A DNA stretch of 64,000 bases from Anthocerotibacter panamensis C109 (GCF_018389385.1 NZ_CP062698.1:871501-935500), one strand, 5' to 3'; positions 47,145 through 56,827 are shown, counted from the stretch's first letter. A program made the numbers and translations. Notes: generated by a model not told the origin, from the letters alone.

Positions 47145-50100
47145 CGCTCCCCCTCGCGTGTTGCCCGGTGCTGTTGTCGAAGCCTGCGTTGTTGCTGTAC
47201 GGTCTGTCTGCGGGTGGTGGCCCGTTCTTGGCTGGGCGCAAAGGCTGGAGGGTCCTCCGCCCCGCGGTTTAGAAATTTAGTTAGGGCACTGATAGTCGGG
47301 TAGGTAAACATATCCAATAGAGTGACTTCGCGCTGTAGCACTTCGCGCAACCGGACCTGGACCTGTGCCATCAAGATCGAATGGCCCCCGAGGTCAAAAA
47401 AACTGTCATTAACGCCCACCCGGTCTAGCTGCAAGACCTCCTGCCAGATTTGGGCCATGGTTCGCTCGACGTGGCTATGGGGTAGCGTTGGGGTCTGCTT
47501 GCGATCGACAGGAGCCGACGCGCGCTCCAACAACGCCCGGACCTTGACCCGACCATCGGGATAGCGGGGGATCTCAGGAACAGCGACCGGCACCAGCCGA
47601 ATGGGTGTTCCAAAGCGGTCCTCCATAGATTCAGCGAGAAGCGGTATCCCCAGGGGACTGTAGTAGGCGTAGACCTGTTGTAGAGGATGGAGGTCTCCCA
47701 GACAATGGGCACGCAGCAGCGGGTTCCGACCATCCAGACCGATCAGCAGGTGGGGATTAGCTTGGCTCAAACCAATGAGTAACGCCTGCAAACCCTGCCG
47801 CACCGAGAGTGGCTGATAGCCCCGGCTGAGGAGCGCAGTTTTCCAGGGGTAGTCACGGCCCAAGCCCACCTCGTCCCACAGACTCCAACTCAGGCAATAG
47901 CTCTGGGGCAAGCCCACCGCCCGCTGATAATGCACAAACGTATCCAAAAAGCTGTGGGCTGCTGCATACGCTCCGACCATGGCCCCGCCCCGTGCGCCGC
48001 AGACCGACGAGAAGCTGACAAACAAGCCCGGTTGCGGCTGCTCGGTGAGCAGTTGATGGAGCGCCCAAGTCCCCTGAAGTTTTGGATGGAGCACAGCTTG
48101 CAGGGTCTCCGGGGTCTCTTCCACCAGCAGGTGCTCCTGATAGACCCCCGCCAAGTGCAGCACCCCATCGAGCGGGCAGCCCCAGCGTACTTTGGCGCGC
48201 TCGGTTGCTTCGCGCAGGGCATTCAAGTTGGCGCAGTCCAGCGCTTCATAGACGACCTCCCCCAAGCCCTTGAGCCCCTCCAGGGCTTCCAGCCGCTCAC
48301 CGAGCGCTTCAGTTCGCCCGACTAGGATCAGGCGGGCTTGATAATGCTGAAGCAGGTACTTAGCCACCTCCAGCCCCACCCCACCCAGCCCCCCGCTGAG
48401 CAGATACATTCCCTTGGGCTGCAAAGGCACAGATTGCTTCGGTTCTGCGACTAGATCCACGCGCTGCAAGCGAGCTACGCGGCGCTCCCCCTGCCGATAG
48501 GCCACTTCCCGGTCCCGAGAGACCAGCGTCAGCTCCCTGAGCACCCACGCCCCGTTCACCGCCAAGGCTTCTGTCGGCAGGTCAATATGGCGGCAATCCA
48601 GCCCAGGCAACTCCTGACCTATGGTGTGCATCAGCCCTAAAAGCGTGCTGTGCGGCCAGTTCAGGGGGTCAGAGGGGAGGACAGGCTGGATATTTTTGGA
48701 GACCACAAAAAGCTCAACTCGTTGGCGCTCCTCTTGCGCCAGTGCCTGCGTCAACGCCAACAGGCTCTTGAGCCCCCGCGTCTGATCTAGATCGGGGATG
48801 GGTGCAGGGATGTCTTCATACGTCCAACAGTGCACGACGCGATGGATAGCGATGCCCTCCCGGTCCAGCGTCTCCAAAAGCCGGTGATAATGCTCAGGGA
48901 CAGCGGGATGGATGCAGAAGTGACCGGCATCCCGGCGCAAGAACTCCGCCCCCGGCTGCACCCAAACCACCGCTGACAGCCGTTCCCCCACAAAAGCTCC
49001 CAACCCCAGTTCATCCACAAAAATCAGGGTATGGCCCGCTCGCGGCGGCGGGGACAACGCTCGCGGCTCCCCGCTGATTGCTGCCGTTTCGTGTGGCTGC
49101 ACGAGGGGGGGTGAGAAAATCTGCCAGACCTTGCGATAAAACCAGTCGCCCACGGTGTTTTGGTTGCCCAGCAAGATATCCACCCGCTTTAGGGCCTCGC
49201 TAAATTCACCCGCCTCGAAGCGTTGCTTGAGTTGCCCCCGTTGAATTTTGCCGATGCCTGTCTTAGGGATAGCTGTTTTTGCCACCGGGAGCAGATAGTC
49301 CGCCTGCACCCCTGCGCCCTGCCCCAGCCGTTGACGGATGGCATGGAGGACGTGCACTAGGTCTACTCGGGCGTTGGGCACAAAGAAAATCGCCAGTCTA
49401 TCGCTGACCTGACCCGCGTCACGCACTGCACAGGCTGCCGTAAAAGAAACTTCCACCCCCGCGACAGCCTCCACCACCTGCTCGATATCGTGGCTGTAGT
49501 AGTTGGCTCCGTTGAGGATGATGCTCTCTTTTTGGCGACCCACGACCACCAGATGCCCCTGCGCCAGAAAGCCCAGGTCCCCGGTATCGAACCACCCATC
49601 CGCCAGCAGGACCGCCTGACTCGCCTCAGGATTGCGGTAGTAGCCCCTAAAAACGACGGCTCCTTGGATATGCAACGCCCCAACCGTGTCTTCAGGAAGC
49701 ACGTTGTGTTCCCTATCGACAATACGCAGGCTCACCCCAGGAATCGGTGGGCCAAGGTCCACAAAAGTCAGCGCCGTGCTTGCTCCAGCAGAAATGCGGA
49801 CCAGGGGTGCCCCCGGACTGAGGGCGGTCTTGTCTACGGTGTGGTAGACCAGCGGTTCTTCCGGGGTGGGTTGGAAATAAGTGATGCCTGAGCCCAATTC
49901 AGCCATGCCAAAAGCCGGCTGCATCACGGTTGGTTTGAGGCCCCAACGAGCTAAATTCGCCAGGAATTCGGAGACCGTCTGCGGCGCAACCGCCTCCCCA
50001 GCACTGAGTAAGGTTTTGACGCAAGTGAGGTCCCAGGCGTGTGTACCGGGCTGCTTGAGTGCTTGATTGATCAAGGCGTAGGCGAAATTGGGTGCCCAAC

Positions 50101-51463
50101 TGTGGCTGATGCGGTAGCGGTCCAATAACTCCAGCCAGTAGAGCGGTTCGCCTAAGACCCGTTCTTTGGGGACATAGACCATGCGGCACCCCAAAGCCAC
50201 ACAGCGCAGGTGCCAGTCAGAAATGCTGCCGATATGGTCGAAGGGTAGCCAGTTGAGGATGATGTCCTCTGGGCTATGTCCGCACAAAAGATTGGTGCCT
50301 CGGGCGCGGCTGATGAGGTTTTGGTGGGTGAGCATGATGCACTTGGGCATCCCGGTACTGCCCGAAGTCAGGTTAAACATCGCCACAGCATCGGGTTGAG
50401 GCCGATGGAAGTCTGTAGCCAGAGGGTGCACACGCAAGTCTTCGAGGAGGGCAAGGCGGGCCTGCGGCAGGGCCAAGCTTACCGCTGCTTGAGTGGTCAA
50501 GACCCAGGGCTGATCCAGGAAGCGCCACGTATGGATCAGTTTGTCCAAGGCGCTGTTGGGCTGCTCAAAAGTCGGAGGTAACGGGAGGATCAGCGGGACA
50601 AACCCACCCAACAGACACCCCCAAAAAGCTGGGATCAAGTCTTGATGGGCTTCTAGCTGGAGGAGGACCGGATTTTGGGGCTCCAGACCCAGGCTTTGCA
50701 AGCCCCGGAGGATACGGCGGGCTTCTTCCCACAGTTGGGGATAGGTCTGCGTCTGCTCGCTGCCGTCTGCCAGCAAGTAGGTAATCCCCTGCTCAGGCGC
50801 GATATCCGCCGCCCAAGCCAAAAGTTCCGGGAGCGTCTGAGGACTGTCCGGGGCCAGCACCCCGCCATCGCGGAAGGCAGGCACCTGGACCACAGACATC
50901 GGCACTGCGGACGAAACTACTGGAGTCGCGACTCCAGGCACAGTCCGAGCACTCCAGTCCGGCAACACATCGGCTAGATGTAAAGGCGGAAGTACCGGGA
51001 CATGGGCCTGAGCCAGTACAGCAACATCGCTTATCCCAGAGGAAGCACCCAGACGGCACTCCCATTGCTGAAGCAGCGCGGCGTCAAGAACCGCCAGATG
51101 CTCGAGCGCCATCCAGTCCACTGCACCCGTCCGAGTCAGCGGGATGGCGGAAATCGCCACAAACGAGAGCGAGCAGGTAAACCCAGGCATCAGCCGGTCT
51201 AGGCAGAGGTCTTCGGGGTTAAAGGTCTCCGTGGGGACTACATAGGCAATCATGTGTGCCCCAGTGGTTCCGGCTTCCCGGCTCACAACCACACAGTCCA
51301 ACACCGTGAAGACCTCACGTAGCGCAGCTTCGATGCGCCCAGTTGTAGGCGTCTGCAAGAACAGCGACCCCTGCGAACCAGAGCCAGCAAAACCAACCGC
51401 TTCAAATTCCAGGAGGATAGGTTTGTTATCCGCTACGAAACCTATCCCCGTGGTCCCACTCAT
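47141..51463 (-). CDS. Probable loading protein: remnant A - acyl/keto-acid ligase (A) - KR - PCP
   Basis: This 1440-residue protein is the first megasynthase gene of the operon. Residues about 40-160 match only the C-terminal subdomain of an adenylation domain. Residues about 210-790 are a complete adenylate-forming domain (NLTSGSTGMPK near 366) of PksJ/BaeJ loading type. A KR follows (GGLGGVG near 1024; catalytic Tyr near 1166 in GAYAAAHSF, where the usual Asn is His), then a PCP (GGHSILMAQ near 1361). It shares this architecture, and two almost identical DNA tracts, with 19396-24732. It probably loads a keto acid and reduces it to a hydroxyacyl starter; the substrate is not readable with confidence. 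A GGGGAG site precedes the ATG by about seven bases. Confidence 0.88.
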   Translation of the reverse strand: MSGTTGIGFVADNKPILLEFEAVGFAGSGSQGSLFLQTPTTGRIEAALREVFTVLDCVVVSREAGTTGAHMIAYVVPTETFNPEDLCLDRLMPGFTCSLSFVAISAIPLTRTGAVDWMALEHLAVLDAALLQQWECRLGASSGISDVAVLAQAHVPVLPPLHLADVLPDWSARTVPGVATPVVSSAVPMSVVQVPAFRDGGVLAPDSPQTLPELLAWAADIAPEQGITYLLADGSEQTQTYPQLWEEARRILRGLQSLGLEPQNPVLLQLEAHQDLIPAFWGCLLGGFVPLILPLPPTFEQPNSALDKLIHTWRFLDQPWVLTTQAAVSLALPQARLALLEDLRVHPLATDFHRPQPDAVAMFNLTSGSTGMPKCIMLTHQNLISRARGTNLLCGHSPEDIILNWLPFDHIGSISDWHLRCVALGCRMVYVPKERVLGEPLYWLELLDRYRISHSWAPNFAYALINQALKQPGTHAWDLTCVKTLLSAGEAVAPQTVSEFLANLARWGLKPTVMQPAFGMAELGSGITYFQPTPEEPLVYHTVDKTALSPGAPLVRISAGASTALTFVDLGPPIPGVSLRIVDREHNVLPEDTVGALHIQGAVVFRGYYRNPEASQAVLLADGWFDTGDLGFLAQGHLVVVGRQKESIILNGANYYSHDIEQVVEAVAGVEVSFTAACAVRDAGQVSDRLAIFFVPNARVDLVHVLHAIRQRLGQGAGVQADYLLPVAKTAIPKTGIGKIQRGQLKQRFEAGEFSEALKRVDILLGNQNTVGDWFYRKVWQIFSPPLVQPHETAAISGEPRALSPPPRAGHTLIFVDELGLGAFVGERLSAVVWVQPGAEFLRRDAGHFCIHPAVPEHYHRLLETLDREGIAIHRVVHCWTYEDIPAPIPDLDQTRGLKSLLALTQALAQEERQRVELFVVSKNIQPVLPSDPLNWPHSTLLGLMHTIGQELPGLDCRHIDLPTEALAVNGAWVLRELTLVSRDREVAYRQGERRVARLQRVDLVAEPKQSVPLQPKGMYLLSGGLGGVGLEVAKYLLQHYQARLILVGRTEALGERLEALEGLKGLGEVVYEALDCANLNALREATERAKVRWGCPLDGVLHLAGVYQEHLLVEETPETLQAVLHPKLQGTWALHQLLTEQPQPGLFVSFSSVCGARGGAMVGAYAAAHSFLDTFVHYQRAVGLPQSYCLSWSLWDEVGLGRDYPWKTALLSRGYQPLSVRQGLQALLIGLSQANPHLLIGLDGRNPLLRAHCLGDLHPLQQVYAYYSPLGIPLLAESMEDRFGTPIRLVPVAVPEIPRYPDGRVKVRALLERASAPVDRKQTPTLPHSHVERTMAQIWQEVLQLDRVGVNDSFFDLGGHSILMAQVQVRLREVLQREVTLLDMFTYPTISALTKFLNRGAEDPPAFAPSQERATTRRQTVQQQRRLRQQHRATREGER
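49386..49604. repeat. Acyl-ligase tract B, copy 2 (219 bp)
   Basis: Partner of 21581-21799, in the loading protein. Confidence 0.85.
50017..50366. repeat. Acyl-ligase tract A, copy 2 (350 bp)
   Basis: Partner of 22206-22555, in the loading protein. Because the pocket region is shared, the two ligases probably accept the same or a very similar acid. Confidence 0.85.
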
Positions 51464-51546
51464 GCCGCACTCCCCTTGTTGATGAATTCATCCAGCCTAT
51501 AACAGGCCCTAAATCATATTCTGTGACTGAGATCAAGAAGGGAGTA
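51464..51546 (-). promoter_or_regulatory. 83-bp gap before the PKS-NRPS operon
   Basis: This is the only non-coding DNA between the Tat-exported protein gene and the first megasynthase gene on the same strand. It contains the GGGGAG ribosome-binding site of the latter. I see no clear promoter boxes and no hairpin with a T run, so the upstream gene and the cluster may share a transcript. Confidence 0.35.
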
Positions 51547-52143
51547 TCAAGGAAGGATTACAATCTCGAAAACCTGCCTGAGACCAAATCCCCCGGTTAT
51601 ATTCGCCCCGAGACCAAACTGTGTGACTTGCCCCGTAGCTCTGGCATAGCGTCCAGTTCCGCCGGTAACTGCTCGAATACCGGATGGACCTGCCTGTTCA
51701 TAACCTGTAGTGATGATCGTATCAGTTCCGGGAGTGGAGGGAACTAAGTCGAAGATCTGATTGGTAAATGCCTGTGGACCAAGCGGTGTAAAGACCCCCT
51801 GACGAACGAACCAACCCGCACAAAACCAAGTAGCAATTACCAACTCAGGAAATTCAGGTTCACCAGTGGGTAATACCCCATTGCTGATGCCATTGGTGGT
51901 GGTGAGTGTTCCAAAAGGATAGATAAATCCTTCGATAACAAAGTTGTTGCCATTGATCGGAAAACCCGTAGCAGGGTCGGTGGGGCCAGAGCTACCAATC
52001 GTTGTCCCATTGCCGCTGACATCCACTCTCAGATTGAGCCTTCTCGCTTCAGCAGGTTGGCTAGCCGCCGCTGCAGTCCCCAGAGCACCGAGCCCTAAAG
52101 AGGCGACTTTGAGTAAATTTCTACGTTGAACTGAATTTGACAT
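51547..52143 (-). CDS. Tat-exported protein with allene-oxide-cyclase/dirigent-like barrel
   Basis: The start at 52143 is preceded by a GAGG site six bases upstream; a longer frame from 52170 lacks this. The product is about 198 residues. It opens with a twin-arginine signal (QRRNLLKVASLGLGALG, then an Ala-rich stretch ending near PAEA), so it should be folded before export. The mature part is rich in Gly, Thr and Asn and near its end has AVTGGTGRYARATGQV, the recurring signature of allene-oxide-cyclase/dirigent-like eight-strand barrels. No enzymatic residues can be named. It lies 83 bp upstream of the PKS-NRPS operon on the same strand and could be part of it, or be an unrelated neighbour. 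Confidence 0.75.
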   Translation of the reverse strand: MSNSVQRRNLLKVASLGLGALGTAAAASQPAEARRLNLRVDVSGNGTTIGSSGPTDPATGFPINGNNFVIEGFIYPFGTLTTTNGISNGVLPTGEPEFPELVIATWFCAGWFVRQGVFTPLGPQAFTNQIFDLVPSTPGTDTIITTGYEQAGPSGIRAVTGGTGRYARATGQVTQFGLGANITGGFGLRQVFEIVILP

Positions 52144-53424
52144 TTTACACCTCTTATCAGCACACCCCAAGAAGTTAAGGGCCGGTAATTCAACACGACC
52201 ACCTCAGGGAAATCAAGTTTTAGGATAGGGCAACCCACTTAGTAAGTCAATCCGTATTACAGAATTTTCAGGAACAAAAAACTAGAGTAATTAAATTAAA
52301 AAGGGGAAATCTGAACACCCTTTCGGTCTTCACTAAAGTGAGTAAATTTCAACAAAATATCGAAGAGCTAAGCTACTGTTTTCGCGCTACAGACTGCTTG
52401 CTCAAAGGAGTATTACAATAAAACCTCCTTTGGTTTAAGAGGTCTACTCGTAATAAAATTAAGATTTGAATCCATAGAAAAAATTTGGATAAGCTCTGTA
52501 TCTAAATCGAGCTTTCCAAAATAAACCAGTAGCCTAAGTTTAGCCAGACGGGATACTTGATCGGTGGTCTGTATATATAGAGCTTGGAGCTTGAGTTTGT
52601 TGACCATGAGTAGACTTTTTTCTCTACAGAAAATGTCCTCTAAAGAAGAATAACTAGGGTGTCTATTATCTAGCCAGGGTCTCTTAAGCAACCAAAAGCA
52701 CTTGAGCGCAGTGCAAAACAATCTATAATTTACATTTTTTATCAATATAGCAATATAGTACTTTATTTTTAAAAGTGCTGATGCGAGTAGATGAAAGCGG
52801 CTATTCCATGGGTGCCCCATTGGTTTTATCAACACATTTTGTTTTGAGTAGAGCAAATTTCTACACATGCCTCGACTCCATTTTTTGTGAGAATAACTTA
52901 TACCACCCAGCAGCAAATACAGCCACTAGATCGGCTCTTTTATCATCGAGAAACCTGTTGAACAACAAGCTAGCCCACGGTAACTTTTGCCAAGGTTACC
53001 TGTTATTCCCAGTCTCCGTGCAAATACTGATTGCCATCGCCACAAATGGGCAGCATTCAGGACACAAAGGCCAGATTGCCTGTGAAGATAACAGAGAAAA
53101 CACCAACTTTTATGTAACCGAGACTACACATGCCTCCTATATCTTAAAAACTTTGATATTAAGGGATGCTACACCTTTATGATTCCGGGTGCGCGTAGTT
53201 TGTATTTCCATTCCTTAAAGTATCACCCTACAAAAATCACAAATATTCAAGAAATTTGGCCTTTAATTTTTGCTTTTATGGCATGTAATTTCAGTAATTG
53301 CTAAATATGGCAATGAAAATGCTTTGCCTGACAGAGTAACGCTTCAAGCGGGGTGCCGTTACCCTCGAGTCTCTGGTATTTATTAAGATGGGCTCTGCTG
53401 TGCACCACAAAGAAAGACTCCTCC
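52144..53424. other. AT-rich stretch without convincing genes
   Basis: About 1.3 kb here is clearly richer in A and T than either flank. The only long frames (52413-52916 minus, from a TTG, and 52775-53182 plus) show no family features, no good ribosome-binding sites and codon use unlike the neighbours. I see no tRNA, CRISPR or transposase remnant. It could be a decayed insertion or a long regulatory region between divergent transcription units. Confidence 0.5.
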
Positions 53425-54684
53425 ATGAACGATTTTCCTCCAGGCGCTCCAGATCTTGAGCCAGAGCACAAGCGGCGACATCTGGCACAACTGTTGGCCC
53501 AAAAGCGGGCAGCTATCACTTTGAGCACATCAGCGCTGATGCAGCACCGCTCTTTATTCCCGGCGCTAGCTAACAAAACCTACCTTAATTTCGGGGGGCA
53601 AGGCCCTCTACCCCAGCCTGCGCTGGAGGCGCTCTACCACGCCTACCAGGAAATTCAGCAGCGGGGGCCATTTTCCGGGGCCACAGCAGCCTGGATGACC
53701 CAGCAGTTGAGCCACGTTCGCACCCGCATCGCTACTGAACTAGGGGCCAGTCCAGACACCATCACGCTGACAGAAAATGTCTCTGTCGGCTGTAACATCG
53801 CTTTGTGGGGGTTGGACTGGCAAGCAGGCGACCACTTGCTATTATCGGACTGCGAATATCCAGGGGTCCTCGCAGCAGTAGCAGAACTGCAACGCCGCTT
53901 CCAGATCGAGGTATCCACCTGTCCCCTGGCGGCCACCTTGAACGAGGGCGACCCGGTGGCAGTTGTCAGTGCACACCTCAAGCCCCACACCCGCCTGGTA
54001 GTTCTGAGCCATATCTTCTGGAATACAGGTCAGGTTTTGCCGCTAGCTGATATCATCGCAGCCTGTCATGCCTATACCGCAGCCAGACGACCCATTAGAG
54101 TCCTCGTCGATGCAGCCCAGTCAGTGGGCGTCCTCCCCCTAAATCTGACCGACTTAGCGGCGGACTTCTATGCCTTCACCGGTCACAAATGGTGGTGCGG
54201 TCCAGAGGGTGTGGGGGGCCTCTATGTGCGGCCTGAGGCCCAAGCGGATCTGCACCCGACCTTTATCAGTTGGCGCGGTCTTGTTGGGGCTCAACTGGAA
54301 TCGTTCCCCGACGGACGCCGCTTCGAGATTGGCACCTCAGCCTATCCGCTCCAGGTCGGTCTAGCGACTGCACTCGACATACATGCCCAATGGGGTACTC
54401 CGCAGGAGCGCTACCACCGTATTCAGGCGTTGGCTGGGTACCTCTGGCGCGGACTGACCGGACTTCCGCTTACCTGCTTGCAAACTCAGGCTCCACAGGC
54501 GGGTCTGGTGACGTTTTCTACGGGGTCGGCTCCGCTGCGCTTGGTTCAGTTTTTGGAGGCTAAAGGGCTCCAGGTCCGGGTGATTCCCCAGCCTGCGTGC
54601 GTACGCGTCTGTGTTCATTACCTGACCCTAACCACCGAAATTGACCACTTACTCGAAGGTATCCAACAGTTTTACCAGCAGTAG
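53425..54684 (+). CDS. PLP-dependent cysteine/cystine C-S lyase (class V aminotransferase family)
   Basis: This is a class V aminotransferase-fold enzyme of about 419 residues if it starts at 53425; the frame is open from 53353, and a start at 53539 is also possible. The segment FPALANKTYLNFGGQGPLP and the lysine motif FTGHKWWCGPEGVGGLYV, with Lys as the PLP Schiff base, match the cyanobacterial C-DES-type L-cysteine/cystine C-S lyases related to SufS and CefD. Such enzymes release sulfide or persulfide from cysteine or cystine and can feed iron-sulfur assembly. It is convergent with the TPR gene 22 bp downstream and transcribed away from the PKS-NRPS operon. A link to the cluster is not indicated. 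Confidence 0.85.
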   Translation: MNDFPPGAPDLEPEHKRRHLAQLLAQKRAAITLSTSALMQHRSLFPALANKTYLNFGGQGPLPQPALEALYHAYQEIQQRGPFSGATAAWMTQQLSHVRTRIATELGASPDTITLTENVSVGCNIALWGLDWQAGDHLLLSDCEYPGVLAAVAELQRRFQIEVSTCPLAATLNEGDPVAVVSAHLKPHTRLVVLSHIFWNTGQVLPLADIIAACHAYTAARRPIRVLVDAAQSVGVLPLNLTDLAADFYAFTGHKWWCGPEGVGGLYVRPEAQADLHPTFISWRGLVGAQLESFPDGRRFEIGTSAYPLQVGLATALDIHAQWGTPQERYHRIQALAGYLWRGLTGLPLTCLQTQAPQAGLVTFSTGSAPLRLVQFLEAKGLQVRVIPQPACVRVCVHYLTLTTEIDHLLEGIQQFYQQ

Positions 54685-54706
54685 CTTGTGCCGATTCCTA
54701 GGGCAG

Positions 54707-55486
54707 TTACTGCTTACCCGCCGCCTGCTGCAAGCGCCTGACTCCCGCTACCTGTTCTCGACTAAAGTCCGCCTCCAGCAATGTATCTAAATAAGCAGAC
54801 TGACGGTAACGCTGGTCCATCTGTACCGCTCGTTGATAAGCCGCGCGGGCGCTAGTCTGGTCACCCCGAGCAGCATAGACTAGCGCCAGAGCCACCTGAG
54901 GATGGGGATTGTGTGGTTCGTAGACCCGAGCCTGCTCTAGGGCCTGAATACTCTCATCCCAGTGCCCTTGCCGATGGAGGGCGAGGCCCAGATTATAATA
55001 GGCCGTAGCATTTTTGGAGTCGAGCGCGAGCACCTGGCGCGTAGCTGCCTCGGCCTGCTGCGGCTGATTGAGAAAAAGGTAGACGACCCCGAGAGCATTG
55101 GCAATTTGCGGGTCGTTATGGTCCAGTTCCCAGGCGTGGTTGAGCACCTTGACAGCCACTTTATCGTTGCCACTGCGATGCTCGGCCCAGCCCAGATTGA
55201 GCCAGCCTTTCGCATCTTGAGGCCGCAAGCGCGTGGACCGGCGATGGGCAAGGACACTCTCTTTCCAGCGGTTCTGCTGGCTCATCGCCACACCTAGCCC
55301 CCGCCAAGCCAGAGCCAGATCCGAGTTGAGGTCAAGTGCTTTTTCAAAATAGGTTATCGCCTGAGCACTCTGGCGGCGGGTGAGCGCCTCAGAGCCCTTC
55401 TGAAAATAAACTTGGGCATCCGGTGCCGCAGCCAGAGAGCCGAGGAAAGTACCCGATAGGACCAGCGCCAGCAGGAGTCGCCGCAT
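54707..55486 (-). CDS. Exported TPR-repeat protein
   Basis: These 259 residues begin with a Sec signal peptide (MRRLLLALVLSGTFLGSLAAA) and consist of about six tetratricopeptide repeats (for example YFEKALDLNSDLALAWRGLG and YYNLGLALHRQGHWDESIQAL). TPR arrays mediate protein-protein contacts; no catalytic part is present. The start shares one base with the stop of the DUF2325 gene (TAATG), so the two are co-translated. The specific partner is unknown. Confidence 0.9.
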   Translation of the reverse strand: MRRLLLALVLSGTFLGSLAAAPDAQVYFQKGSEALTRRQSAQAITYFEKALDLNSDLALAWRGLGVAMSQQNRWKESVLAHRRSTRLRPQDAKGWLNLGWAEHRSGNDKVAVKVLNHAWELDHNDPQIANALGVVYLFLNQPQQAEAATRQVLALDSKNATAYYNLGLALHRQGHWDESIQALEQARVYEPHNPHPQVALALVYAARGDQTSARAAYQRAVQMDQRYRQSAYLDTLLEADFSREQVAGVRRLQQAAGKQ

Positions 55487-56586
55487 TATCGGCCCCGACG
55501 GGAGTACATCTGAGCAAGGGCGTTGAGCTTGGCTTCCGCTGACTCAGGGGTCTCCACTGGTTTTTCGGCCCCGGCTACTGTTTGCGTAGTGGCTAGCTTC
55601 TCTGCGATGAATTCCAACAGCGCCTTGTAACCCGTCTGGTTGTAGTAGTCAAGCGTAATGCCGTAGCGCTTGCAGGTATCTTTGATGATGCCCTGGAACT
55701 TGTGAGAGAGATACGGAGTAACCACAACCGCCACATTTGCCCCTTGGATCACCTCGGCTCGGTCCGCTACAGTGGTCGCGCTGACCTCATCGGGGCTAAA
55801 CCAGATGAGCTTGACTTTCTCCCCCAAAAAAGACCGGATTTTGACCTCCATCTGGCGATGCCCGCCAAAGACGACGACCCGCCCGCTCAAGTCCGTGTAT
55901 TCGTAGGGTTGCCGGTCGCGCTTGCGGTTGGACTTGCGCAACGGAACCGGGCTGATCGTCCCGGCATGACGCTGGCTCCAGGCAAAACGTACCATCCATT
56001 CCAGGGTGGCTTCATGCGAGCCCTGCACCTGCTTGGGTGGCTTGTCCGTCCGGTCTAGGGCATTGAGGCGGTCCAGCAACGCGTTCACCACCTGCTCAAA
56101 GACGCCATTGGCTCTGAGGGTCCGTTTGTGGTAGTCCAGTTCGATAGCGAGGTCTGCGGTATTGAGGTAGGGCTCGGTCTGTTCAATCGTCTGGAGAATA
56201 TCCTGAATCAAGTCCTGGTCATAGCATTTGATTTCCTCGGCGATGGCGCAGTCTTCCTGGCGCAAGGCATCCTCATCAGCGACGAACAAAGCGCTCTGCT
56301 GCATCTCGTAACGCTCCTGAGCCAACGTCTCAGGATGCTCATAGAGGGCGCTCACCTGTTCCCACTGTGTTTTTAGGGCTTGATAGGCAGGATGTTCCGC
56401 ACCGAGGCAGGAGCAGTCGGTCAGCGCTTGACGCATTGCTTCGTAGACGGGGTTCAATTCAGCCCGGATCGTCTCACAGTGCAAGCGGATCTGAAATTCA
56501 TACTCTTGTTGTAAGGCGAGGGCTTGTTGGGCCGTGCTGATTGCCTGACAGGAATCCTGGATTAAGACCTGAACTGGGTCCGACAT
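55486..56586 (-). CDS. DUF2325-domain protein
   Basis: These 366 residues have a helical N-terminal half (about 1-230), rich in Gln and Glu and probably partly coiled, and a C-terminal DUF2325 domain (about 235-330) starting VVVFGGHRQMEVKIRSFLG and containing VVVTPYLSHK and a lysine-containing tail. DUF2325 proteins are of unknown biochemical function and often occur singly or with nucleic-acid-related genes. The ATG has an AGGA site nine bases upstream. It heads a two-gene operon with the TPR protein. Confidence 0.85.
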   Translation of the reverse strand: MSDPVQVLIQDSCQAISTAQQALALQQEYEFQIRLHCETIRAELNPVYEAMRQALTDCSCLGAEHPAYQALKTQWEQVSALYEHPETLAQERYEMQQSALFVADEDALRQEDCAIAEEIKCYDQDLIQDILQTIEQTEPYLNTADLAIELDYHKRTLRANGVFEQVVNALLDRLNALDRTDKPPKQVQGSHEATLEWMVRFAWSQRHAGTISPVPLRKSNRKRDRQPYEYTDLSGRVVVFGGHRQMEVKIRSFLGEKVKLIWFSPDEVSATTVADRAEVIQGANVAVVVTPYLSHKFQGIIKDTCKRYGITLDYYNQTGYKALLEFIAEKLATTQTVAGAEKPVETPESAEAKLNALAQMYSRRGR

Positions 56587-56797
56587 GAAGCGTCATCCTT
56601 GCCGCGCGGGGTACATAAGTAGGCTGAGGGGATGGCTTCCATCTATACTATCCCGGAGCAACAAGTCTTGAGACGTACTTTCGAGTATTTTGTTTCCTCA
56701 AAAAGACGTGGCTAAAAAGCGGCCAGATCTTGGGGCTTGGGGAGCGGTAGGACGGTAAATACACTTAAGGCCCAAGTTCGATTACAGTCATCTATTA

Positions 56798-56827
56798 TTG
56801 TGCGTAAGCAAGTTGTGCGTAAGCAAG
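56798..56827. repeat. Tandem 15-bp direct repeat
   Basis: Two perfect head-to-tail copies of TTGTGCGTAAGCAAG lie in the divergent intergenic region. The repeat may be a duplicated operator or slippage; nothing decides between these. Confidence 0.8.

Noticed and set aside
52413-52916. 167-codon minus-strand frame in the AT-rich block
   Set aside because: It starts at TTG, has no ribosome-binding site, no family features and an odd residue mix; it looks like chance.
52775-53182. 135-codon plus-strand frame
   Set aside because: It overlaps the previous candidate on the other strand and shows no recognisable motif.
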